Origin: Lentimonas sp002292345
GTDB lineage: Bacteria > Verrucomicrobiota > Verrucomicrobiia > Opitutales > Coraliomargaritaceae
Assembly (NCBI GenBank): GCA_964187655.1
Contig: CAXLMP010000092.1
Coordinates: forward strand, 1 to 7,342
Length of the DNA stretch: 7,342 bases
Reading direction: 5' to 3'
Below are positions 1 through 5,495 of the stretch, one piece after another; the stretch's first letter is position 1; each line of letters starts with the position of its first letter. The position numbers and the translations under genes are program-made. The notes beneath the pieces are model-generated. The model was given only the letters and a program-made list of their open reading frames with translations. It ran no database searches and was not told the DNA's origin.

Positions 1-136
1 TCGTTCCGTCGAAAGGAGCCACGTAGTGGCGATGCGGCGGTAGCCGCAGCTCGGGTTCGACGAGCGCAGCGAGAAGGCGAAGCAATCCTGTCGCCCCGAC
101 CAAATACTCATGGAGCGACGGCGGGTCGCCCCAGCT
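1..136. repeat. gene-free stretch made of consecutive short perfect hairpins
   Basis: No convincing gene is seen here. Three perfect stem-loops follow each other almost without gaps: GCCAC/GTGGC with loop GTA (18-30), TGCGGC/GCCGCA with loop GGTA (33-48), and GCTCG/CGAGC with a 7-nt loop (49-65). A fourth, GCGAC/GTCGC, lies at 115-129. Between them is purine-rich sequence with repeated AGCG/GCGA words (62-83). The pattern is seen directly. That it is a repetitive palindromic element or a structured RNA is inference. The third hairpin has T-arm proportions, but its TTC is not in T-loop register, so I do not call a tRNA. Confidence 0.5.
84..102 (+). other. isolated tRNA-Pro 3'-end-like sequence (possible att site or tRNA remnant)
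   Basis: AATCCTGTCGCCCCGACCA matches, from memory, the usual 3' end of bacterial tRNA-Pro: end of the T-loop, T-stem 3' strand CCTGT, acceptor 3' strand CGCCCCG, discriminator A and encoded CCA. The expected 5' acceptor strand CGGGGCG, an anticodon arm and an uninterrupted T-arm are missing from the window. The word GGTTCGA, the usual left half of a T-arm, occurs 23 nt upstream at 54-60. Such orphan tRNA 3' ends typically arise as the distal direct repeat left by an integrase that uses a tRNA gene as attB. No integrase is visible, so this reading is inferred; chance or a tRNA-derived repeat remains possible. Confidence 0.35.
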
Positions 137-178
137 ACAAAGAAGAGCCCTTCTCGGCAACGAGAAGGGTTTCTTTGT
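137..178. terminator. bidirectional intrinsic terminator-like hairpin
   Basis: A perfect 9-bp stem CCCTTCTCG/CGAGAAGGG (148-156 with 161-169) closes a GCAA tetraloop. After a small asymmetric internal loop, the stem continues with ACAAAGAA (137-144) pairing with TTCTTTGT (171-178). Read on the plus strand the stem is followed by TTTCTTT, and on the minus strand by a CTCTTCTTT tract, so it could stop transcription both ways. It lies just after the stop codon of the minus-strand ATPase fragment (183), which makes it the natural terminator of that gene. Confidence 0.7.
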
Positions 179-182
179 GCTG

Positions 183-746
183 TTAAGGGCGGATATTCAT
201 TTGGACGACTTCGTGCCATGGTAACACTTTTACTTCTGATCGCTGTCCCGTCCAGCTACCCCCATAGCAAAGCATTGGTTGAGTGCTGTTGGCGGCAAGC
301 GAACACCACTTGTTTAGATTATTCAGCCAAGACGCGGTAAATGTTTCGCCTAACTTGATTTCTATAGGTTGTAGCTGGTTGCCATTCTCGAGAATTAGAT
401 CGATTTCAAGTCCAGCACTGTCTCTCCAAAAAAACATGGAAGGGTCGATTCCTTGATTTAATCTTGTTTTGAGCAGATCGGTGACGACCATATTCTCGAA
501 TAAACTGCCACGTAGAGGATGCGTGTTTATTTGGCTCTCCTCCTGTATTCCGAGGAGCCGGCAGGCAAGTCCAACGTCGTAGAAGTAGAGCTTTGGCGTC
601 TTAACGATTCGTTTTCTGAAGTTGCTGGAATGTGGTTGGAGTGTGAAGCAAATGTAGGAGGCTTGCAGCACGCTTAGCCATGACTTTGCCGTGGGCACAG
701 TGATGGAGCAATCAGTTGGTTGGATACGCTCAAGATCATTACACAA
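183..746 (-). pseudogene. 3' fragment of DUF4143-type AAA ATPase gene, 5' end lost
   Basis: The C-terminal DUF4143 half of a P-loop ATPase is recognisable: the ITVPTAKSWLSVLQASYI segment (residues 15-32), KTPKLYFYDVGLACRLLGI (49-67), the LRGSLFENMVV segment (78-88), and FFWRDSAGLEIDLIL (105-119) followed by PIEIK (127-131). The last two form the nuclease-like D...ExK core (D116, E129, K131). The family normally has about 380-420 residues with an N-terminal AAA domain carrying Walker A and B motifs; all of that is absent. Similarity stops near residue 13 (about position 710). The TTG at 746 only opens the frame across foreign sequence and is probably not a real start. The 3' end is intact and has its own terminator. 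DUF4143 ATPases are widely scattered accessory genes of uncertain function. The fragment is presumably non-functional. Confidence 0.75.
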
Positions 747-1090
747 CTGCCGATTTGGATTCGCTCTCTTCCAGTCTCTTACGCTTTACGCCGATTGTGG
801 AATCACAAGTAGGCCTGCCGATCTTGATCGGTTCAAATTTGCACCTTTCGATTGGTGCGACAGAGATCGACAACATTCGCGTCTCTGCATCTACAGTGGA
901 GATCGACCTCAGCGATGGCGGCGCGCAAGAGGGCAGTCTGACGTTCTACAGCAAGCAGGCCCTCAAAGCTGCAGGCTCTGAAAACTGTGAGATCGTCTCG
1001 GTCAAAGACCTCGGCGACGACATTTGGCAGGTCAACCTCACTGGTCGCCAGTGGGGCACCGCACAGTCGCTTGCGCTAACAATTCAATAG
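716..1090 (+). pseudogene. C-terminal fragment of an unrecognised protein, 5' end lost
   Basis: A 124-codon frame from a TTG, open back to a TGA at 701-703, with no ATG/GTG start and no ribosome binding site in front. The protein has alternating hydrophobic strands (LPILIGSNLHLSIGA, VSASTVEIDLSD, GSLTFYSKQAL, DDIWQVNLTG), as in the C-terminal all-beta domain of a larger enzyme. It contains no catalytic motif I can name. Codon use and composition look like genuine coding sequence, and the adjoining genes are glycosidases, so the tail of a glycoside hydrolase (for example a GH36-like enzyme) is a reasonable guess, but no family is recognised. It begins where the minus-strand ATPase fragment loses similarity, which suggests one event truncated both. 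A small orphan protein is the less likely alternative. Confidence 0.5.
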
Positions 1091-1099
1091 TCTGACACT

Positions 1100-1122
1100 G
1101 CTCGCAGTTTTCTCTGCGTAGC
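1100..1122 (+). other. small stem-loop after the gene fragment
   Basis: CGCAG (1103-1107) pairs with CTGCG (1114-1118) around a TTTTCT loop, and GCT/AGC extends the stem past one bulged T. It starts 10 nt after the stop at 1090 and is followed by GCAAATC rather than a U-tract. It may help end transcription of the fragment together with the larger hairpin downstream. Confidence 0.3.
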
Positions 1123-1138
1123 AAATCTAGATTCTTTC

Positions 1139-1170
1139 AGCCACTACCCTGCATATGGAGGGTAGTGGCT
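1139..1170. terminator. 12-bp perfect hairpin between gene fragment and fucosidase gene
   Basis: AGCCACTACCCT (1139-1150) pairs perfectly with AGGGTAGTGGCT (1159-1170) around an 8-nt loop, GCATATGG. It stands 48 nt after the upstream stop and 15 nt before the fucosidase start. No proper T-tract follows on either strand (CCATTGTAGTTTG on plus), so termination would be weak. The closeness to the start, and the fact that the only GGAGG-like sequence nearby (1157-1162) sits in the loop and right arm, leave room for a role in the fucosidase mRNA leader. Confidence 0.45.
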
Positions 1171-1185
1171 CCATTGTAGTTTGCT

Positions 1186-2655
1186 ATGATGCGTCGTATG
1201 AAATTTAGCCATACGCTCTTTGCTCTGATCGCCTTGTGTATCTCCTTCGGAGTGAGTCCTTGTTTGGCTAAGAGCAGTCAGGTAAACGCGACTGAACTCT
1301 CTGAGGTTGCGACGCACCCCGCGAAGATGGATTGGTGGTTGGATGATAAGTTTGGGCTCTTCATTCACTGGGGCCCTTCGAGTGTTGCCAGCGTCGAAAT
1401 CGGCTGGGCGCGTGCGTCGCATCCCTTTGATCATCAGGGCAAGCTCGAGTTGATGCCGGATGCCGAGTATGACGCCCTCTACAAGCAATTTAATCCGGTC
1501 GATTTCGATGCCGATCAGTTGGTGCGCACCGCCAAAGCGGCAGGCATGAAATACCTCGTCTTCACGGCCAAGCATCATGACGGATTTTCCAATTGGGCGA
1601 CAGAGCTCTCGGATTATAATAGTATGAACGCGCCTTACGGTCGCGATATCTGTAAAGAACTGGCCGATGCGGTGCACAAGCACGGGCTCAAGCTCGGTTG
1701 GTATTACTCCACGCGTGACTGGTCGCATCCAGATTATCTGGTGGGCGATAACAGTCAATACAACGACTACTACCACGGTCAGATTCGCGAGTTGCTGACG
1801 AATTATGGTCAAGTCGACGTGCTCTGGTTTGACCATGTTGCCGGCAAGTGGTCGGACTATCGTTTCGAAGAGTTGTTTGAAATGATCTATGAGCTGCAGC
1901 CACAGATTTTGGTAAATAATCGTGCCGCCAAGTTTGTGTTTCGGCACAAGGCGGGCACGCCGACCCCAGAGCTGTTCGCATTGACCAAGGGCGACTACGA
2001 AACGCCCGAAGGTAAGATCGGGAACTTTCGAGTGGATTACCCATGGGAGACTTGCATGCCGATGTCGAAGGGCCCGGATGGGCACGGTGGCTGGTCGTAT
2101 CGCCCGGAGGCTGTGACTGCGAGTTTTGAGAAGTGTGCGCAGATGTTGGCAGCGTGCGTGACGGGGGGTGGGAACATGCTGCTGAATGTGGGCCCGATGC
2201 CCAGCGGCGAACTGCGCTCGGAGGAGCTTGCTAACTTGAAAGCGTTGAAGCCATGGATGCAGACCTATGGTGAGAGTATTTATGGCACACGCGCAGGGCC
2301 CTATGTGAGTGGGCAGTGGGGGGGCGCATGCCACAAGGGAAATGTTATTTACCTACACGTGTTTGAATGGGCCGATGGCCAGCTCTCGCTTCCCACGCTA
2401 CCACGGAAAGTGTTGCACTGTGAGGCGCTCGGCGGTGAGTCCGTGAGTTTTACCCAGAATGCAGATGCACTGACCATTCGATTGCACGAGTCAAAGATGC
2501 GATCACTACGACGCACGTTTAAACCCACAGAGCGCAGCTTGCACCGGGTGCTCAAGCTCACGCTGGAGCCGGGTGCTGATATGGCATTGATCCCAGTGGA
2601 GGGCCATGTCGCAAAGCAACAGCATGGCACATTGGTGAACCCGATGTGTGAATGA
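1186..2655 (+). CDS. exported alpha-L-fucosidase, GH29
   Basis: Retaining glycosidase releasing terminal alpha-L-fucose from glycans, acting in the periplasm or outside. It has 489 residues, close to the usual 430-500. A signal peptide covers residues 1-29: a basic n-region, the hydrophobic stretch LFALIALCISFGV, and a signal peptidase I site near CLA-K. The (beta/alpha)8 barrel spans about 48-345 with family motifs FGLFIHWG (56-63), FTAKHHDGF (126-134), GWYYSTRDW (171-179) and LLNVGPMPSG (332-341). D216 in VLWFDH is the expected nucleophile. The acid/base is less certain, E275 (TPE) or E288 (WETC). Residues 360-489 form a C-terminal beta region. ATGs at 1186, 1189 and 1198 are all possible; an in-frame TAG at 1177 blocks anything earlier, and no clear Shine-Dalgarno is present. 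The gene lies 123 nt before the GH36 gene and may be co-transcribed with it. Activity on a related sugar cannot be excluded. Confidence 0.92.
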   Translation: MMRRMKFSHTLFALIALCISFGVSPCLAKSSQVNATELSEVATHPAKMDWWLDDKFGLFIHWGPSSVASVEIGWARASHPFDHQGKLELMPDAEYDALYKQFNPVDFDADQLVRTAKAAGMKYLVFTAKHHDGFSNWATELSDYNSMNAPYGRDICKELADAVHKHGLKLGWYYSTRDWSHPDYLVGDNSQYNDYYHGQIRELLTNYGQVDVLWFDHVAGKWSDYRFEELFEMIYELQPQILVNNRAAKFVFRHKAGTPTPELFALTKGDYETPEGKIGNFRVDYPWETCMPMSKGPDGHGGWSYRPEAVTASFEKCAQMLAACVTGGGNMLLNVGPMPSGELRSEELANLKALKPWMQTYGESIYGTRAGPYVSGQWGGACHKGNVIYLHVFEWADGQLSLPTLPRKVLHCEALGGESVSFTQNADALTIRLHESKMRSLRRTFKPTERSLHRVLKLTLEPGADMALIPVEGHVAKQQHGTLVNPMCE

Positions 2656-2675
2656 GCGGGGCGGGGCTTATTTTT

Positions 2676-2752
2676 TGGAGGGCAATGCTCCGTCATTGCC
2701 GTGCGTTGGTTTTGGCCTCGGTTCGGCGGCAATGACGGAGCATTGCCCTCCA
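2676..2752. repeat. REP/MITE-like element with perfect 26-bp inverted arms
   Basis: Positions 2676-2701 are the exact reverse complement of 2727-2752, with a 25-bp spacer. Each arm is itself a hairpin: GGCAATG and CATTGCC, 6 nt apart (2681-2700 and 2728-2747). The DNA can therefore fold as one long stem or as two small ones. No T-tract follows on either strand, so it is not a standard terminator. The nested symmetry resembles REP/BIME elements mobilised by RAYT transposases, or a tiny MITE; no transposase is nearby. In the mRNA it could protect the upstream fucosidase message or reduce read-through to the GH36 gene. Confidence 0.7.
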
Positions 2753-2778
2753 GAATGGGTGACTAAATTAAAAATATA

Positions 2779-4668
2779 ATGAAGGTTAACAAAAAAAATA
2801 GTCTAGGGTCTGCGCTACTTAGTGCCGCTGTATTGTTTTGTGTGTCAGGCTGTGCGAAACTAGGTCCGGAACCGGAATCAAAGGTCACTTCCGAACAGGG
2901 GCAGCGATTCCTTGCCGTGCTACAGGCGTCGAACTGGGTGGTTGAAGATGTTCAAGGGCAGGTCATTGCACCCGATCAAATTCAGGTCGAGCGCGTTTGG
3001 GACGGCACACGTTGCCGCGCCTCGGTGACGAATATGGGGGACACTCCCTTACGACTGAAAAGTGTCGTTTTGTTTGAAGTGGCTGAGCACGGGTTTTCGC
3101 CGGACACGCCGATCTACGGTGAGGGGTTTCAGATGCTGTATCAAAATGGCGGCACTTTGGGGCAGCGCGAAGACATCGGTAATAACTCTGACGTAAAGCA
3201 CTACAAGATTCCTGACTTTAGGGGGCTGCCGACTGCCTATGGCGTGTTGAACCTCAATCTTACGGATACAGATAATCTTTTGCTAGGCTTCGCGGCGTGC
3301 GAGCGTTTTATCGGTCGAATCAGTTTTGATGCGCAGCAACTGTTGATCTCGATGGATACCGAAGGACTGGTGTTGCAGCCGGGGGAGCGTTGGTCGCTCG
3401 AAGAGTTTGTTGTGCTGAGCGGTGAGCGCCAGGGCGACTTGTTTAATGAACTGGCCCAGCGGATCAATCGCAATCATCCGCCACGTAAGGTGAGTCCGGT
3501 GGCGACGGGGTGGTGCTCTTGGTATTGCTACCGTATGGATGTGACGGATGAAATTATCCGCGACAATTTGGATATTTTTAAGGAGCAGGTGCCCGAGTTG
3601 AAATTCATTCAGTTGGATGATGGGTATCAGCCCTTTTTCGGCGATTGGTTTGACCCGAATCCAGAGTATGGCGACGTCAAGCAGACCATTGCCGATATTC
3701 GCGCAAAAGGGTTTGAGCCTGCGATTTGGGTGGCGCCCTTTATCGCGCAGAAGGATTCGCGTGTGTTGCGCGAGCATCCGGATTGGTTTGTGAAGAATGC
3801 CCACGGCGAGCCGCTCGATTCCAGCACGGTCTCGTTTGGCGGTTGGCGCTATGGCCCGTGGTATGCCTTGGACGGCACGCACCCGGAAGTGCAGCAGCAT
3901 TTTGAAAACATCTTTCGCACGATGCGCGAAGAGTGGGGGGTGAACTATTTTAAACTGGATGCCAACTATTGGGGCGCGCTCCAAGGCGGTCGCCATTATC
4001 AGCCGAATGCCTCGCGTATCGAAGCGTATCGGCAGGGCATGGCAGCCGTGCTGCGCGGTTGTGATGACGAGACGGTCGTGCTGGGCTGTAATGCGCCGAT
4101 ATGGCCTTCCTTTGGACTAGTGACTGCAATGCGCACCAGTGGTGATATTCGCCGTGCATGGTGGTCGTTTAAATCACTGGCGCGTCAAAATCTGAGTCGT
4201 TGCTGGCAAAACGGAACGCTGTGGGACTCGGACCCGGATTGTATCGTCCTGACCACCGATAGCCCATGGAATATCAAAGGCGATGTCACGGACAACGAGT
4301 GGCTGTTTCACGCCACCTCGATCCACGCAGTGGGTGGGTTCATCTTGAGCGGGGACAAGGCCGAGCATTTGCATGCGAAGGAACTCGGGATTCTTAAAAA
4401 ATTACTCAATCCCACGGGGCAGGGTGCACGGTTTACCAATACCAAATTGGAAACCGGTATCACTGACCTTGGCGACACTCAGTATTATTACTTCTTCAAT
4501 TGGAGTGATACCGAAACCGTCGATCTTTCGGTCTCGCTAGTCCAGCTAGCCGAGTTGACTGACTTCTGGACGGATGAAACGCTCGGTCGCCATGAGACCT
4601 CTTATACTGTCCAGCAATTGTCTCCACGCTCCGCCCGTTTGATTGTGGCTCGGCCGGTGGAAGATTAG
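2779..4668 (+). CDS. alpha-galactosidase-type lipoprotein, GH36 (clan GH-D)
   Basis: Retaining glycosidase predicted to remove terminal alpha-D-galactose, or a related alpha-linked sugar, from oligosaccharides at the cell envelope. It has 629 residues. A lipoprotein signal peptide ends in the lipobox VSGC with C25 as the lipidated residue; the following Ala fits outer-membrane sorting. Residues 40-235 form the N-terminal beta-sandwich. The catalytic barrel covers about 238-535: WCSWYCYRMDVTDEII (245-260), FIQLDDGYQ (276-284), YFKLDAN with D394 as expected nucleophile, and RTSGDIRRAW with D456 as expected acid/base. A short beta domain closes the protein (545-629). The ATG at 2779 is preceded by AT-rich sequence with no Shine-Dalgarno, but it gives an exact signal peptide. 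The gene lies 26 nt after the inverted-repeat element and probably works with the upstream fucosidase. Within GH36 the substrate is not certain; raffinose-synthase-like or N-acetylgalactosaminidase activity is possible. Confidence 0.9.
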   Translation: MKVNKKNSLGSALLSAAVLFCVSGCAKLGPEPESKVTSEQGQRFLAVLQASNWVVEDVQGQVIAPDQIQVERVWDGTRCRASVTNMGDTPLRLKSVVLFEVAEHGFSPDTPIYGEGFQMLYQNGGTLGQREDIGNNSDVKHYKIPDFRGLPTAYGVLNLNLTDTDNLLLGFAACERFIGRISFDAQQLLISMDTEGLVLQPGERWSLEEFVVLSGERQGDLFNELAQRINRNHPPRKVSPVATGWCSWYCYRMDVTDEIIRDNLDIFKEQVPELKFIQLDDGYQPFFGDWFDPNPEYGDVKQTIADIRAKGFEPAIWVAPFIAQKDSRVLREHPDWFVKNAHGEPLDSSTVSFGGWRYGPWYALDGTHPEVQQHFENIFRTMREEWGVNYFKLDANYWGALQGGRHYQPNASRIEAYRQGMAAVLRGCDDETVVLGCNAPIWPSFGLVTAMRTSGDIRRAWWSFKSLARQNLSRCWQNGTLWDSDPDCIVLTTDSPWNIKGDVTDNEWLFHATSIHAVGGFILSGDKAEHLHAKELGILKKLLNPTGQGARFTNTKLETGITDLGDTQYYYFFNWSDTETVDLSVSLVQLAELTDFWTDETLGRHETSYTVQQLSPRSARLIVARPVED

Positions 4669-4689
4669 TGGAGGGAAACGTGCCATCTG

Positions 4690-4725
4690 GTGTAGCGGAA
4701 TCCGCGAAGCGGTTTCGATCTATGC
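4690..4725 (+). repeat. 36-bp intergenic repeat, copy A
   Basis: This copy matches 4795-4830 at 35 of 36 positions; the only difference is A at 4722 against G at 4827. Inside it, CCGC (4702-4705) can pair either with GCGG at 4695-4698 region or with GCGG at 4709-4712, giving two mutually exclusive hairpins. It begins 21 nt after the stop of the GH36 gene. Confidence 0.75.
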
Positions 4726-4772
4726 AGTGGCCGAGGTTGTGTGGTCGAAATGACACGTCGCCAGTCCGCTAC
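4692..4772. repeat. fold-back (REP-like) element in the convergent intergenic region
   Basis: GTAGCGGA (4692-4699) is inverted as TCCGCTAC (4765-4772). Inside this, TTTCGATC (4713-4720) pairs with GGTCGAAA (4743-4750) with one G-U pair. The two arms could thus form a long interrupted stem. With the downstream copy B the same TCCGCTAC is again an inverted partner (4797-4804). This layout of head-to-head repeat units is like a BIME. It sits between two convergent transcripts and might act as a transcriptional or mRNA 3'-end barrier, but no T-rich intrinsic terminator is seen. Confidence 0.5.
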
Positions 4773-4794
4773 GAGTGAGGGGGTGGTTCTGATA

Positions 4795-4830
4795 GTGTAG
4801 CGGAATCCGCGAAGCGGTTTCGATCTGTGC
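4795..4830 (+). repeat. 36-bp intergenic repeat, copy B, reaching the regulator stop codon
   Basis: Second copy of the repeat, 105 bp after copy A and in the same orientation. Its last base is part of the stop codon (complement of 4830-4832) of the response regulator gene on the other strand, so the repeat abuts or slightly overlaps that gene's end. Confidence 0.75.
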
Positions 4831-5495
4831 TATCGATTCGGCTTGAAGAGCCCTAGGCGGTGGGCGCGGTCGACGGCGGCTGGTGCGTTGGGGACTTCGA
4901 GTTTCTCGTAAACGTGTTGCACGTGGTAGGCCACCGTGGTTACGCTAATCTTTAGTTCGCTCGCAATTTCTTTTTTAGCCAAGCCTTGGCCGATGAGTTC
5001 GAGGACTTCCATTTCGCGCTCGGACAGTGTTTTCTCCGGGGGAGTCGGCTTGGGCTGGCTCCGTAAGGTATTGATGATAAAACGGGCCACCTCGGGGTCG
5101 AGTGTCGCACCGCCTTCCATCACGGTTTCGATGCCTTCAGTGATTTCCTTAAACGTGGCGGACTTGAGCAAATAACCTGCCGCGCCTTCGGAGATCGCCC
5201 GGGTGACGTCGGCGGCGTTGTCGGATTGTGTTAGTATAATGACCTCGGAGTTCGGGGCATAACCTTTAATCCACGGAAGTGCTTCGAGCCCTGACATGCC
5301 GGGGAGGTTGAGATCGAGCAGAATGACATCCGGCTGTTTGGGCGAGGCAGTGTTTTGCAGTGCACGTAGAGCGATTTCGGCTGTGCCGAACTGACTGCCC
5401 AACTGCATGTTATCGCTCTGCTCTAGGGCGATGGCGATCGTCTCGCGGTAACCGGCGTGATCTTCCACCAGCATAATGTGAATTTGCTTATTCAT
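4830..5495 (-). CDS. NarL/FixJ-family response regulator (receiver + LuxR-type HTH)
   Basis: DNA-binding regulator, 221 residues, the normal size for the family. The receiver domain covers about 5-122: acidic E11 and D12, phospho-acceptor D61 in LLDLNLPGMSG, T89 in ILTQ, and K111 in the YLLK motif. All switch residues are present, so it should be phosphorylated normally. A linker with several prolines (147-155) leads to a LuxR/GerE helix-turn-helix at 156-200 (LSEREMEVLELIGQGLAKKEIA, then TTVAYHVQHVYEKL). Its ATG shares one base with the TAA of the kinase gene (TAATG), which points to translational coupling and a cognate pair. The targets are unknown; the convergent fucosidase/galactosidase genes are candidates by proximity only. 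Confidence 0.93.
   Translation of the reverse strand: MNKQIHIMLVEDHAGYRETIAIALEQSDNMQLGSQFGTAEIALRALQNTASPKQPDVILLDLNLPGMSGLEALPWIKGYAPNSEVIILTQSDNAADVTRAISEGAAGYLLKSATFKEITEGIETVMEGGATLDPEVARFIINTLRSQPKPTPPEKTLSEREMEVLELIGQGLAKKEIASELKISVTTVAYHVQHVYEKLEVPNAPAAVDRAHRLGLFKPNR

Noticed and set aside
26..102. A functional tRNA-Pro gene ending at 102
   Set aside because: No CGGGGCG 5' acceptor strand, no anticodon arm and no uninterrupted T-arm can be placed at the proper spacing; only the 3' 19 bases fit.
110..340. Small plus-strand frame from 110
   Set aside because: It runs through the terminator hairpin at 137-178 and then antisense to the conserved C-terminus of the ATPase fragment.
1144..2334. 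Long 396-codon frame on the minus strand opposite the fucosidase gene
   Set aside because: It is fully antisense to a well supported GH29 gene, with a low-complexity, His/Arg/Val-rich translation and no recognisable domain.
2676..2752. Intrinsic terminator after the fucosidase gene
   Set aside because: The stem is long and perfect, but no T-tract follows on either strand (GAATGGG on plus, an A-tract on minus), so a repeat element is the better call.
3283..3996. 237-codon minus-strand frame inside the GH36 gene
   Set aside because: Antisense shadow of the GH36 coding sequence; the plus-strand protein has intact catalytic motifs throughout this stretch.
4690..4830. CRISPR array
   Set aside because: Only two copies of the 36-bp unit exist, 69 bp apart, with internal inverted partners and no cas genes.
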